DNA of 64,000 bases from Streptomyces sp. NBC_00239 (GCF_036194065.1 NZ_CP108095.1:1550001-1614000), one strand, 5' to 3'. Counted from the first letter of the stretch, positions 43,995-52,562 are shown. Numbers and translations: made by a program. The notes: a model not told the origin generated them from the sequence alone.

Positions 43995-44011
43995 ATACCC
44001 CATGGGGGTAT
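43995..44011. promoter_or_regulatory. CsoR-type operator 1 (DHA2 gene / LpqS-like gene)
   Basis: ATACCCCATGGGGGTAT: inverted repeat ATACCCC/GGGGTAT with a 3-bp centre, 26 bp upstream of the DHA2-MFS start on its side of the divergent region. Confidence 0.75.
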
Positions 44012-44032
44012 GACTTCGACTGCCCGAACGTT

Positions 44033-44049
44033 ATACCCCCTAGGGGTAT
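44033..44049. promoter_or_regulatory. CsoR-type operator 2 (DHA2 gene / LpqS-like gene)
   Basis: ATACCCCCTAGGGGTAT: inverted repeat ATACCCC/GGGGTAT with a 3-bp centre, 65 bp before the start of the small exported gene at 44114 on the opposite strand to the MFS gene. Confidence 0.75.
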
Positions 44050-44113
44050 TCCTCAACGGGAGGTAGCCGCCCTCGCCTCGCCACCCGCGGACGAGGCCGC
44101 TTACGATGCGGAC

Positions 44114-44557
44114 ATGGACGTCCAGGTGAAGCGAGCGATGAAGCCCTTCGGGCTGCGCTCGTACCTGCTCCTCGTCCTCGCCGTACTCGCGGGGCTGGTG
44201 GCCATGCATGGCCTGGGGCCGGGCGCGTCCGTCCCGGCGGAAGCCCACGCGGCGGCCAGTGCCCACCACGCGTCGGCCGCAGGCCACGACGAGGCGATCG
44301 CCTCCGATGCCCCGTGCCACGACGGCTGCGTTCACGCCGGTGATCCGGTCGACGGTGGACGCGGCGGGCATGCCGAACACGCCGATGCAACGTGCGCGGC
44401 CACCGGCACGGCCGGCGCACCGGCCCTGCCCGCGCCCGCCGTCCTGCTCGGCAGTACCGACTCCGAGGCGGTCCTCGCGCGCGGGATCGTCCCCGACGCC
44501 ACCGCCTGCGGGCGGGCGCCACCGTCACTGAGCGAACTGCAACTCCTGCGCATATAG
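44114..44557 (+). CDS. DUF6153/LpqS-like small exported protein
   Basis: This 147-residue protein starts at ATG 44114, 6 nt after TACGAT (44102-44107), so the mRNA is probably leaderless. One hydrophobic segment (about residues 14-34) is followed by a His/Ala-rich part (ASAHHASAAGHDEA, CHDGCVHAGD) with four Cys, then the tail LSELQLLRI. The His/Cys content supports metal binding outside the membrane. CsoR-type palindromes lie upstream, and DUF305 and beta-propeller lipoprotein genes lie downstream. Confidence 0.7.
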   Translation: MDVQVKRAMKPFGLRSYLLLVLAVLAGLVAMHGLGPGASVPAEAHAAASAHHASAAGHDEAIASDAPCHDGCVHAGDPVDGGRGGHAEHADATCAATGTAGAPALPAPAVLLGSTDSEAVLARGIVPDATACGRAPPSLSELQLLRI

Positions 44558-44667
44558 GGCGGCCCCGGCATGCCCGGCCTCACGCGGCCGGTGACCTCGC
44601 CTCTCAGCCTCGCCCGACCTTCGCACGCCCGCATACGCGCGTGCCTCACAGCAGGAGTTGCACCACC

Positions 44668-45294
44668 ATGATCACCAAGCGTTCCCTGATCCGCCGCGCC
44701 ACCGCAGTGGCCGCGGCCGCCACCGCCGCCCTCGTCCTTGCCGCCTGCGGCGGCAACGGCGACGACAACGGCGCGGCGCACAACGGCCACAACGCCGCCT
44801 CGCCGTCCGCCTCCGCGCCGGCGCAGCAGGGCGACCACAACGCGGCGGACGTCGCGTTCGCCCAGGGGATGATCCCCCACCACCGTCAGGCCATCGAGAT
44901 GGCCGATCTCGCCGCGACCCGCGCCGAGTCCGCCGAGGTGAAGAAGCTCGCCGGCGAGATCAAGAAGGCCCAGGACCCGGAGATCAAGACCCTCTCCGGC
45001 TGGCTGACCTCTTGGGGCGAGCAGGTCCCGGCCGAGGGCGGGGGCCACGGCGGGCACGACATGTCCGGGATGATGTCGGCCGAGGAGATGAAGCAGCTGG
45101 ACTCCTCCTCCGGCAAGTCGTTCGACACCGCCTTCCTGACAATGATGGTCAAGCACCACGAGGGCGCTGTCGCCATGGCCAAGACCGAACAGTCCGACGG
45201 GAAGTACCAGCCCGCCAAGGACATGGCCGGAGCGATCATCACCTCCCAGAGCGCGGAGATCGCCCAGATGAACACCCTTCTCGGCAAGAGCTGA
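44668..45294 (+). CDS. DUF305 lipoprotein (copy 3)
   Basis: This 208-residue protein has a lipobox (VLAAC) and a His/Asn-rich linker (NGAAHNGHNA). Two DUF305 repeats follow, with FAQGMIPHHRQAIEMAD and FLTMMVKHHEGAVAMAKTE, separated by a His/Met stretch (GGHGGHDMSGMM). This is the canonical DUF305 layout, shorter than the two copies paired with DUF3105 and lipid-anchored rather than membrane-spanning. A strong stem-loop follows. It probably binds copper or another metal at the cell surface. Confidence 0.92.
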   Translation: MITKRSLIRRATAVAAAATAALVLAACGGNGDDNGAAHNGHNAASPSASAPAQQGDHNAADVAFAQGMIPHHRQAIEMADLAATRAESAEVKKLAGEIKKAQDPEIKTLSGWLTSWGEQVPAEGGGHGGHDMSGMMSAEEMKQLDSSSGKSFDTAFLTMMVKHHEGAVAMAKTEQSDGKYQPAKDMAGAIITSQSAEIAQMNTLLGKS

Positions 45295-45310
45295 CCCGCA
45301 TCAGCACCTC

Positions 45311-45342
45311 GGTGCGGGCAGCCGGCAACGGCTGCCCGCACC
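45311..45342 (+). terminator. stem-loop terminator after DUF305 copy 3
   Basis: GGTGCGGGCAGCC (45311-45323) pairs perfectly with GGCTGCCCGCACC (45330-45342) around a GGCAAC loop, 16 nt after the stop codon. Confidence 0.75.
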
Positions 45343-45383
45343 CCCGCCGACCAGCCTCCTCTCAAGCGTTCTGGACCTCACAC

Positions 45384-46280
45384 ATGACCATCCGTTTCCG
45401 CATACCCGCCCTCGCGGCCGGCGCGGCGGCCGGCGCCCTGCTGCTGACCGCCTGCTCGGCCACCGACCCCCAGCCCGCCGCGACCCAGGCCGGCGCCCCC
45501 GACCCCGGAACGGGGCACCTCCACGGTCTCGGCGTGGACCCCGCCGACGGCAGCCTCTACGCGGCCGGGCACCTCGGCGTCTTCCGACTCGGCCCCACCG
45601 GCGCCGTACGGATCGCCGACCGCTACCAGGACACGATGGGCTTCACCGTCACCGGCCCACGCACCTTCCTCGGCAGTGGCCACCCCTCACCCACCGACCC
45701 GACGGCGACCTCACCGCATCTGGGCCTGATCCGCAGCACCGATGCCGGACAGACCTGGACCACCGTCTCCGCCGGAGGCGAGGCAGACTTCCACTCGCTC
45801 CTGCAGGCCGGTGAAAACGTCTACGGCCTCGACAGCCAGACCTCGCAGATCTGGGCCAGCAAGGACGCCGGCGCCACCTGGGAGCGGCGCGCGAAGATCC
45901 CGAGCGGCGATCTCGCCGCCCACCCGGGGGCGCCGCAGGAGGTGTGGGCGGCCACCCGCGACGGGCTGCTGCACAGCACCGACGGCGGCGCGACCTTCGA
46001 GCCGGTCCCCGGCGCACCAGCCCTGGCCGCGGTGGAGCGGCCCGCCCCCGACCAGCTGATCGCCCTCGCCGCCGACGGCAAGGTCCTGGCCGGCGGCGAC
46101 GGCACGTCCTGGACCGAACGCGGTCGCCTCCCCCAGGGCGCGCAGCCCGCCGTACTGACCGCGGCAAGCCCCACTCACCTGCTGGCCGCCGACACCAACG
46201 ACGCTGTCTACGAGTCCAAGGACGGCGGCCGGACATGGACCGTCGTGCACCGGCCGGGCCAGACGAACACAGGGCACTGA
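45384..46280 (+). CDS. BNR/sialidase-like beta-propeller lipoprotein
   Basis: This 298-residue protein has a lipobox (LLTAC) and repeated beta-propeller motifs such as LGLIRSTDAGQTW, IWASKDAGATW, LLHSTDGGATF and YESKDGGRTW (Asp-box, SxDxGxTW). It matches the family that RefSeq names F510_1955 glycosylhydrolase, known mainly by sequence. Asp boxes do not prove hydrolase activity, and no catalytic residues are recognised. GHLHGLGVDPADGSLY near the start is typical. Its position next to DUF305 and copper genes is common in actinobacteria and suggests a metal-stress role. Confidence 0.85.
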   Translation: MTIRFRIPALAAGAAAGALLLTACSATDPQPAATQAGAPDPGTGHLHGLGVDPADGSLYAAGHLGVFRLGPTGAVRIADRYQDTMGFTVTGPRTFLGSGHPSPTDPTATSPHLGLIRSTDAGQTWTTVSAGGEADFHSLLQAGENVYGLDSQTSQIWASKDAGATWERRAKIPSGDLAAHPGAPQEVWAATRDGLLHSTDGGATFEPVPGAPALAAVERPAPDQLIALAADGKVLAGGDGTSWTERGRLPQGAQPAVLTAASPTHLLAADTNDAVYESKDGGRTWTVVHRPGQTNTGH

Positions 46281-46373
46281 CATCTCCGGAGCCAGCTTCA
46301 AGATCACCTATCGGAGTGAACCCCGCAGGGCCCACCCTGCAGATCGGCACGGGGCCGCGGCTAGGATCGCGGC

Positions 46374-46793
46374 GTGAACCCTGCCCGGCCCCGTACCTCC
46401 GCGCTGCGGACCCGCATCCTCGCGGGCCCGCGATGCGTGCTGCTGGTGGCCCTGCTGGTGTTCGCCTTCCTCTACTCGCACGGAGTCAGCCTCGACGGCG
46501 TCCGCGGCCACACGGACACGGCCGCCGGCATCGTCACCCCCGGCGTCGGCCTGACGGCCACCGAGAGCACCTCGGACGACCATCACGGCGAGGGGCACGA
46601 CTCGTCCCACTCCGCCGAGGAGTGCGCCACCAGCGGGCCGCCGCAGCAGCCGACGCTGCCCCCTCCCGCCGAGCACGCCCTGACGCAGGTCCTGCCCGCC
46701 GTGCCTGCTGCAGCCCAGGACGCGAACGCGGTCCCCGCTTCTGCCTTGGGCGGCTCACCTCCGCCAGGCACGACAGCGATCCTGCGCGTTTAG
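46374..46793 (+). CDS. LpqS/DUF6153-like small exported protein
   Basis: The GTG at 46374 lies 6 nt after TAGGAT (46362-46367), again a leaderless-type promoter. The 139-residue product has a hydrophobic segment (about residues 20-36: CVLLVALLVFAFLYSHG), a His/Asp/Glu-rich outer part (DDHHGEGHDSSHSAEEC) and the tail PPGTTAILRV. It is the fifth and last member with a clearly conserved end. The His-rich membrane protein gene at 46990 follows. Confidence 0.68.
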   Translation: MNPARPRTSALRTRILAGPRCVLLVALLVFAFLYSHGVSLDGVRGHTDTAAGIVTPGVGLTATESTSDDHHGEGHDSSHSAEECATSGPPQQPTLPPPAEHALTQVLPAVPAAAQDANAVPASALGGSPPPGTTAILRV

Positions 46794-46989
46794 ACCACTC
46801 CAAGCTCCCGACGCCCCTACAGGCCGTCGGCGAGCTCGCGCTGCCCGCACACACGTAACCCTGCCCGCCCCCGTATCGGGGCCGGGCCCGGTGCAGCCTG
46901 CCCTCCGGCATTCGCTCCTGCCATGACCCGCGACGCACCCGTCGCCGACTCGGCGTGCCTGCACCCGTACATCCGCCAAGGAGTTCCCC

Positions 46990-47727
46990 GTGACACCCAC
47001 CCAGATCGCCGACCGCGCCCAAGCCGCGCCTGCCACCGAACCCATCCCCACAGGCCGTACGGCGATCCGCGAGGCCCGCTCCCGCCGCAAAGCCCTCCTG
47101 GCCAGGTACCTCGGATACGTCGGCTACTTCGTCGGCGCCGGACTGATCAGCGGCGCCGTCGTCCACCACCCCCTCGACCCCGCCCGCTACACACGCATCG
47201 CCCTCTACGGCGTCCTGGTCTTCCTCGCAGCGACCGCCCTGAACGAATTCCTGCTCACCCGCCGCAAGCCGACGTTCAAGCAGGTGGCGAGCATCATGAG
47301 CGCCTCCCTGCTGCTCTCCTTCGGCATCGGCATGCTCAGCGGCGGCCTCCAGCACTTCGAGGACTTCCCCACCCGCGCCGCCACCCTCATCCCCGCCGGC
47401 ATCCTGCTCTCCTTCACCGCCTACGTGATCAAGGACGAGCACGTCTCGTGGCGGCGCATCTTCGGCCTGGCCGGACTCGCCGTCCTCATCACAGCCCTCG
47501 CCGCCTTCGCAGGCCTCCGCCACGTCGCGTCCTCCATGGCTCCGGAATCGGGCGGCGGCCACAGCCACGGCACCGATTCGGGCGGGAGCGAGACCCACCA
47601 AGAGGAACCGACCGTCACCGGCAGCACGCAGCCCGCACCGCAGACCCAGCCGTCAGCGCCGGCACGCACCGCTCCCGCCACGCCCCCGGTCGGCGAGCAG
47701 CCCCACAACGACGGCCACGGGCACTGA
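46990..47727 (+). CDS. membrane protein with His-containing C-terminal tail
   Basis: The GTG at 46990 follows AAGGAG at 6 nt. The 245-residue protein has an Arg-rich cytoplasmic N-terminus and about five helices (YLGYVGYFVGAGLISGAVVH, ASIMSASLLLSFGIGMLSGG). The long Thr/Pro/Ser tail carries GGGHSHGTD and PHNDGHGH. No family is recognised. The His motifs and the preceding LpqS-like gene suggest a metal-related function. Confidence 0.65.
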   Translation: MTPTQIADRAQAAPATEPIPTGRTAIREARSRRKALLARYLGYVGYFVGAGLISGAVVHHPLDPARYTRIALYGVLVFLAATALNEFLLTRRKPTFKQVASIMSASLLLSFGIGMLSGGLQHFEDFPTRAATLIPAGILLSFTAYVIKDEHVSWRRIFGLAGLAVLITALAAFAGLRHVASSMAPESGGGHSHGTDSGGSETHQEEPTVTGSTQPAPQTQPSAPARTAPATPPVGEQPHNDGHGH

Positions 47728-47736
47728 CCCCGCGGA

Positions 47737-48345
47737 TCACACCACCGGCGGCTGCCCGGCACCACCGAGCAGAACGGCCAGCAGCCGCCCCGTGATCACC
47801 TTCGGATCCTCTCCGCGTCCGGGATCACGTGTCATCAGCAGGTGGTGAATCGTGCCGACGAGCGCGAGCGCGATGGTGGCAGCGTCGGCGCCGGCATGCA
47901 GCCGGCCGCCGCGCTGCTCCGCCTGCAGGTAAGCGGTGAAGGCGTGCTGGATTGCATCGAAGGCGGGCGCGCCGGCCTGAAAACCCTCCCGGGTGTGCAG
48001 TGCGGCCACCGGGCGGGTCATCGCCAGCCCCACCACCGCCGGAGGCAGGGCCTCCAGCAGGGCGAGAACGATGTCCTGAAGATTGGCCGCCACTGTGGCC
48101 TGCCCCACCTTGGCGTCCAGCCCCTCGGCCCGGCGGGCGCTGCCCGCGAACCGGTCCAGGACCAGCTCGGCGACGAACTCGTCCAGGCCGGCGAAGTGCG
48201 CGTGCAGGACGCCCTTGCCGCAGTCCGCCTCCGCCGTGATCGCGCGGCTGGTCAGGGCTGCGGCGCCATCGCGGGCCACCACGCGCTCCGCGGCTGCGAA
48301 CAGCCGCTCACGCAAGTCGGGAATCGCCACTCCACGAGGTGACAC
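47737..48345 (-). CDS. TetR-family repressor divergent from a methyltransferase
   Basis: The GTG at 48345 has AAGGGG 5 nt upstream and gives 202 residues. The N-terminal TetR domain (RLFAAAERVVARDGAAALTSRAITAEADCGKGVLHAHFAGLDEFV) has the usual recognition helix region, and the C-terminal domain is alpha-helical. A perfect 22-bp palindrome and a second weaker copy lie between it and the divergent methyltransferase gene, so it very probably represses both. The ligand is unknown. Confidence 0.88.
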   Translation of the reverse strand: MSPRGVAIPDLRERLFAAAERVVARDGAAALTSRAITAEADCGKGVLHAHFAGLDEFVAELVLDRFAGSARRAEGLDAKVGQATVAANLQDIVLALLEALPPAVVGLAMTRPVAALHTREGFQAGAPAFDAIQHAFTAYLQAEQRGGRLHAGADAATIALALVGTIHHLLMTRDPGRGEDPKVITGRLLAVLLGGAGQPPVV

Positions 48346-48373
48346 AACAGCCCCTTTCCTCAAGCCCATTGAA

Positions 48374-48415
48374 AGTATGGGCGATCGCCCATACTGTTTG
48401 GGCACTTGCCCATAC
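48374..48415. promoter_or_regulatory. tandem TetR operators
   Basis: AGTATGGGCGA and TCGCCCATACT (48374-48395) form a perfect 11-bp-arm palindrome. TTTGGGC ... GCCCATA (48397-48414) is a second, imperfect site with the same GGGC/GCCC core. Both lie between the divergent TetR and methyltransferase genes. Confidence 0.85.
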
Positions 48416-48461
48416 TAGGGCCGGAGGGCCTTGGCGCGCTCCGGCGGGAGGGAGTTCACCC

Positions 48462-49319
48462 ATGGGTCAATTCATCAACACCGCTCAGGCCGAGGCGTGG
48501 AACGGCTACGAGGGTGAGCAGTGGGCCCGCAGCCAGGAACGCTGGGACGCCGTCAACGACGGCTTCAACCAGCCCCTCCTGGACGCCGCGACCATCTCGG
48601 CAACCGATCGCGTGCTGGACATCGGCTGCGGAGCCGGCCGCACGACGCGCCTGGCCGCCCAACGTGCGGGCGAGGGCCGGGCTCTTGGCCTGGACCTGTC
48701 GGGTCCGATGCTCGAGCGGGCCGGGGCGAGCGCGGAACGCGAGGGGGTGCGCAACGCGTCCTTCGTCCAAGGCGACGCACAGGCCCATCCGTTCGAGCCC
48801 GGGGCCTTTGATGCGGCCATCAGCCGCTACGGCATCACGTTCTTCGCAGACCCGGTCGCCGCCTTCGCCAACATCCGGCGCGCACTGCGCCCGGGTGGAC
48901 GCCTGGCGTTCATCTGCGCGGCGGAGGCCGAGGCCAACGAATGGCTCCAGGCGCTGGCCTCACTGAACGGCATCCTGCCGCTCGGAGGCTTCGGCGCGCC
49001 CGGCGGGCCGGGCATGTTCTCACTCACCGACCCCGACCACACGCTCGCCCTCCTGGCCTCCGCCGGCTTCGGGAACGCCCACCTGAAGCGCGTGGAAGCC
49101 GCCGGGAACTGGGGGAAGAACGCCGAGGACGCCGCGGCCTTCCTACTCGACTCCGGCCCCGGCCGCCACCTGCTCAGCCAGGTATCACCCGATACCCAGG
49201 AGCAGGCCCGACGGGCGCTGATGGACGCACTGCGACCATACGAGAAGGCCGCAGCCGTGTGGCTGCGCAGCAGCTCATGGCTGGTCAGCGCCGTACGCGA
49301 GGAGACCGCGGGCGGCTGA
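48462..49319 (+). CDS. SAM-dependent methyltransferase under TetR control
   Basis: This 285-residue protein starts at ATG 48462, 9 nt after GGGAGGGA. Motif I reads VLDIGCGAGRTTRLA, with the motif II region ALGLDLSGPMLERA, and post-II ISRYGITFFADPVAAF. The C-terminal half is larger than in UbiE and may hold a substrate domain. It belongs to the Methyltransf_11/25 group; the substrate is unknown. Divergent TetR and tandem operators suggest induction by a small molecule that it might methylate. Confidence 0.87.
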   Translation: MGQFINTAQAEAWNGYEGEQWARSQERWDAVNDGFNQPLLDAATISATDRVLDIGCGAGRTTRLAAQRAGEGRALGLDLSGPMLERAGASAEREGVRNASFVQGDAQAHPFEPGAFDAAISRYGITFFADPVAAFANIRRALRPGGRLAFICAAEAEANEWLQALASLNGILPLGGFGAPGGPGMFSLTDPDHTLALLASAGFGNAHLKRVEAAGNWGKNAEDAAAFLLDSGPGRHLLSQVSPDTQEQARRALMDALRPYEKAAAVWLRSSSWLVSAVREETAGG

Positions 49320-49324
49320 GGCCG

Positions 49325-49606
49325 TCAGGTGCGGACCATCCGGGCAATGGCCTGGGAGGCTTCCTGGACCTTGTCGCGGGCTTCGTCGCCGCCTTCCGCG
49401 ATGGCGGCGGCGACACAGGAGTGGAGATGATCCTCCAGCATGGTGAGCCCGAAGGACTGCAGGGCTTTGGTGGTGGCGCTGACCTGGGTGAGGACGTCGA
49501 TGCAGTACGTGTCCTCCTCGACCAGGCGCTGCAAGCCACGCACCTGACCTTCGATGCGGCGCAGCCGCTTGAGGATGTCGTCCTTGTTGGCGGTGTAGCC
49601 GTGCAC
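49325..49606 (-). CDS. csoR: CsoR copper-sensing repressor
   Basis: The GTG at 49606, with GGAAGGGA upstream, gives a 93-residue all-helical DUF156 protein. The Cu(I) ligands C35, H60 and C64 (TYCIDV, DHLHSC) match the Cys-His-Cys triad of CsoR. The N-terminal NKDDILKRLRRIEGQVRGL is typical of the family. Cu(I) binding should release it from GC palindromes. One such site lies just upstream of its own start, and others lie before copZ/copA, the gene at 52563, DUF4396 and the DHA2 exporter. It converges 5 bp away from the methyltransferase gene. Confidence 0.95.
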   Translation of the reverse strand: MHGYTANKDDILKRLRRIEGQVRGLQRLVEEDTYCIDVLTQVSATTKALQSFGLTMLEDHLHSCVAAAIAEGGDEARDKVQEASQAIARMVRT

Positions 49607-49632
49607 GGCGATCCCTTCCTTCCATCCACCTA

Positions 49633-49650
49633 ATTACCCCGGGGGGGTAT
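49633..49650 (-). promoter_or_regulatory. CsoR autoregulatory operator
   Basis: ATTACCCC GG GGGGGTAT: inverted repeat of the TACCCC/GGGGTA type, slightly irregular, 27 bp upstream of the csoR start. Confidence 0.75.
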
Positions 49651-49700
49651 AGGTGTAACGAGGGGTGGTGCCGAAGTGTTCCGCTGTACGGGCCTACGGA

Positions 49701-49735
49701 CGAAGGTGCCCCCGCCGGCAGCGGGGGCACCTTCG
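49701..49735 (-). terminator. strong stem-loop terminator after copA
   Basis: CGAAGGTGCCCCCGC (49701-49715) pairs perfectly with GCGGGGGCACCTTCG (49721-49735) around a CGGCA loop. It lies 12 bp after the copA stop and upstream of the csoR promoter, insulating the two. Confidence 0.88.
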
Positions 49736-49746
49736 GCGGCGCGGGG

Positions 49747-52008
49747 TCAGGCGGCGGCCCGGAAGGAACGCAGGCGCAGGGAGTTGCCGACGACGAAGAC
49801 CGAGGAGAAGGCCATGGCGGCTCCGGCGATCATCGGGTTGAGCAGGCCGGCCGCGGCCAGCGGGAGAGCGGCGACGTTGTAGCCGAAGGCCCAGAAGAGG
49901 TTGGACTTGATGGTGCCCAGCGTCTTGCGGGACAGGCGGATCGCGTCGGCCGCGGCCCTCAGGTCGCCGCGGACCAGGGTCAGGTCCCCGGCCTCGATGG
50001 CGGCGTCGGTGCCCGTGCCCATGGCCAGGCCCAGGTCGGCCTGGGCGAGGGCGGCGGCGTCGTTGACCCCGTCACCGACCATCGCGACCGAGCGGCCTTC
50101 GGCCTGGAGCCGCTTGACGACGTCGACCTTGTCCTCGGGCATCACCTCGGCGATGACCTGCTCGATGCCGACCTCGGCGGCCACCGCCTCGGCGACGGCC
50201 CGGTTGTCGCCGGTCAGCAGGATCGGCGTGAGCCCGAGGGCCTTCAGACGGGTGATGGCCTCGGCGCTGGTGTCCTTGACCGCGTCGGCGACCTCCAGGA
50301 CCGCGCGGGCCTCGCCGTCCCAGGCCACCGCGATCACCGTCCGCCCGGCCGCCTCGGCCGCCGCCTTGGCCTCCTTGAGGCCGGCGGGCAGTTCGATCGC
50401 CCATTCGGCGAGCAGCTTCTCGCGGCCGACGAGGACGGCATGGCCGTCGATGATGCCCTGGACACCGAGGCCGGCGATGTTGGCGAAGTCCTCCGGAGTG
50501 GGCAGGGGCCCCACCTTGGCGGCGGCACCGGCTGCGACGGCCTGGGCGATGGGGTGCTCGGAAGCGTGCTCCAAGGCGCCCGCCAGGCGCAGCACCTCGG
50601 TCTCGTCCGCGCCGTCGGCGGTGTGGACGGCGAGGAGGGTCATCTTGCCGGTGGTGACGGTGCCGGTCTTGTCCAGGACGATCGTGTCGACGTTGCGGGT
50701 GGATTCCAGGACTTCAGGTCCCTTGATGAGGATGCCGAGCTGGGCGCCGCGGCCGGTGCCGACCATCAGCGCGGTGGGCGTGGCGAGGCCCAGGGCGCAG
50801 GGGCAGGCGATGATCAGTACGGCCACGGCGGCGGTGAACGCGGCGGACCAGCCGGCGCCGTTGCCGAGCCAGAATCCGAGGGTGCCGAGCGCCAATGCGA
50901 TCACAACAGGGACGAACACTGCGGAGATCTTGTCGGCGAGGCGCTGGGCGGCGGCCTTGCCGTTCTGCGCGTCCTCGACGAGCTTGGCCATCCGGGCGAG
51001 CTGGGTGTCGGCGCCGACCCGGGTTGCCTCGATGACCAGCCGACCGCCGGCATTGAGGGTGGCGCCGGTGACGCTGTCGCCCGCACCGACCTCCACGGGT
51101 ACGGACTCACCGGTAAGCATCGAGGCGTCCACGGCGGAGGCCCCCTCGACCACCACCCCGTCAGTGGCGATCTTCTCACCCGGGCGGACCACGAACCGGT
51201 CGCCCACCTGCAGCTCGCCGGTCGGGATGCGCTCCTCACGACCGCCCCGCAGGACGACCACGTCCTTCGCGCCGAGCTCGAGCAGAGCCTTCAGCGCGGC
51301 GCCGGCCTTCCGCTTGGAGCGGGCCTCGAAGTAGCGGCCAGCCAGGATGAACGCGGTGACGCCGGCGGCGGCCTCCAGGTAGATGTTCCCGGAGCCGTCG
51401 CTGCGCGCGATGGTGAGCTCGAACGGGTGGGTCATGCCGGGCATGCCCGCCGTACCGAAGAACAGGGCCCACAGCGACCACAGGAACGCCGCCGAGGTGC
51501 CGACGGAGATCAGGGTGTCCATGGTGGCGGCGCCGTGCCTGGCGTTGGTGAGCGCGGCCTTGTGGAACGGCCAGGCGGCGTAGGTGACCACCGGGGCCGC
51601 AAGAGTCAGTGAGAGCCACTGCCAGTAGTCGAACTGCAGGGCCGGGACCATCGCCATAGCGATCACCGGCACCGACAGCACCAGCGCGGTGATCAGCCGC
51701 TGCCGAAGGGGCCTCAGCTCGTCCGCCGCCGAGGCCTCAGCAGCCCCGCCGCCGCCGTCGGGAGTCGTGCTTCTGGGCGGCTCGGGTTCGCGGGCGGTGT
51801 AGCCGGTGGCCTCGACGGTGCCTATGAGGTCTGCGACGGTGACGTCACCCTCGTAGGTGACCTTCGCCTTTTCGGTGGCGTAGTTGACCGTGGCGGTCAC
51901 GCCGTCCATCCGGTTGAGCTTCTTCTCGATCCGGGCCGCGCACGAGGCGCAGGTCATGCCGCCGATGGCGAGCTCGACCTCGGCGGCGCCGGTTGCGGTG
52001 GTGGTCAT
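49747..52008 (-). CDS. copA: CopA Cu(I)-exporting P1B-type ATPase
   Basis: This 753-residue pump has one N-terminal HMA domain (GMTCASC at residues 17-23) and eight membrane helices. CPC is at about residue 401 ([13 protein letters not shown]), phosphorylation site DKTGTVTTG at about 446, then HP in [15 protein letters not shown] and [20 protein letters not shown] and [16 protein letters not shown] match the Cu(I) P1B-1 signatures. It exports Cu(I) from the cytoplasm, receiving it from CopZ encoded just upstream on the same strand. The canonical layout contrasts with the fusion ATPase at 31.5 kb. Confidence 0.97.
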   Translation of the reverse strand: MTTTATGAAEVELAIGGMTCASCAARIEKKLNRMDGVTATVNYATEKAKVTYEGDVTVADLIGTVEATGYTAREPEPPRSTTPDGGGGAAEASAADELRPLRQRLITALVLSVPVIAMAMVPALQFDYWQWLSLTLAAPVVTYAAWPFHKAALTNARHGAATMDTLISVGTSAAFLWSLWALFFGTAGMPGMTHPFELTIARSDGSGNIYLEAAAGVTAFILAGRYFEARSKRKAGAALKALLELGAKDVVVLRGGREERIPTGELQVGDRFVVRPGEKIATDGVVVEGASAVDASMLTGESVPVEVGAGDSVTGATLNAGGRLVIEATRVGADTQLARMAKLVEDAQNGKAAAQRLADKISAVFVPVVIALALGTLGFWLGNGAGWSAAFTAAVAVLIIACPCALGLATPTALMVGTGRGAQLGILIKGPEVLESTRNVDTIVLDKTGTVTTGKMTLLAVHTADGADETEVLRLAGALEHASEHPIAQAVAAGAAAKVGPLPTPEDFANIAGLGVQGIIDGHAVLVGREKLLAEWAIELPAGLKEAKAAAEAAGRTVIAVAWDGEARAVLEVADAVKDTSAEAITRLKALGLTPILLTGDNRAVAEAVAAEVGIEQVIAEVMPEDKVDVVKRLQAEGRSVAMVGDGVNDAAALAQADLGLAMGTGTDAAIEAGDLTLVRGDLRAAADAIRLSRKTLGTIKSNLFWAFGYNVAALPLAAAGLLNPMIAGAAMAFSSVFVVGNSLRLRSFRAAA

Positions 52009-52086
52009 GCGTAACTCCTCGTGCGGGCGGACGGCCGGGGCTCGGGAAGGCCTACCGCGGGAGACGGGCGGAACGGGAGGAGGAGG

Positions 52087-52374
52087 TCAGGCCGCGCGGC
52101 CGGTCACCTCGTAGCCGGCGTCGTCGACGACGCCGGCGATCACCTGGTCGTCCAGGGCGTTCGCGCTGGTCACGGCGACCTGACCAGAGGCGAGGTCGAC
52201 CTCGACGTTGCTCACGCCGTCGATCGCGCCGATCGCGTCGGCGAGGGTGGCCTTGCAGTGGCCGCAGGTCATTCCGGCGACCGTGTAGACGGTGCGGAAG
52301 CCCTCCAGGGCGACGGTGCCTTCGGCGGAGCCGGAGGAGCAGGTGTTGTTCGGGGAGCAGCAGGACGAGGACAT
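52087..52374 (-). CDS. copZ: CopZ-like copper chaperone with Cys-rich N-terminus
   Basis: The ATG at 52374, with GGAG 6 nt upstream, gives 95 residues. An N-terminal extension contains SCCSPNNTC (C5, C6, C12), then comes an HMA domain with GMTCGHC (C37, C40) and GVSNVEVDL. It should carry Cu(I) to CopA, whose gene starts 78 bp downstream. The extra Cys cluster is also found in other actinobacterial CopZ proteins and may add copper or redox capacity. A CsoR-type operator lies 27 bp upstream. Confidence 0.93.
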   Translation of the reverse strand: MSSSCCSPNNTCSSGSAEGTVALEGFRTVYTVAGMTCGHCKATLADAIGAIDGVSNVEVDLASGQVAVTSANALDDQVIAGVVDDAGYEVTGRAA

Positions 52375-52401
52375 GGGATTCTCCAGCAACCTCAGGCGGA
52401 T

Positions 52402-52420
52402 GATACCCCTGGGGGGTATC
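52402..52420 (-). promoter_or_regulatory. CsoR-type operator for copZ-copA
   Basis: GATACCCC TGG GGGGTATC: perfect 8-bp arms with a 3-bp centre, 28 bp before copZ on the minus strand. Confidence 0.88.
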
Positions 52421-52455
52421 GACGATGTGGTCATGTATACCCCCACCCCGTATTC

Positions 52456-52485
52456 GATGCAACCCCCACTCCCTGCGGTTGCATC
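52456..52485. other. 9-bp stem between the two CsoR operators
   Basis: GATGCAACC (52456-52464) and GGTTGCATC (52477-52485) form a perfect inverted repeat around 12 nt of C-rich loop. Its last base is the first base of the next CsoR-type operator. It could be a second regulator site or a transcript hairpin. Confidence 0.5.
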
Positions 52486-52505
52486 AATACCCCTGGGGGG
52501 TATTG
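52485..52505 (+). promoter_or_regulatory. CsoR-type operator for the exported protein gene
   Basis: CAATACCCC TGG GGGGTATTG: perfect 9-bp arms with a 3-bp centre, 57 bp upstream of the gene at 52563. Together with the site at 52402 it flanks the divergent promoter region. Confidence 0.88.
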
Positions 52506-52562
52506 TTGGGTGCTCCGGCAGCACGCCGTAAACCCGATTCATCGCCCGACAGGGAGAACACC

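Noticed and set aside
49901..51334. Long antisense frame over copA
   Set aside because: Ser/Ala/Arg-rich shadow of a certain gene on the other strand, with no recognisable motifs.
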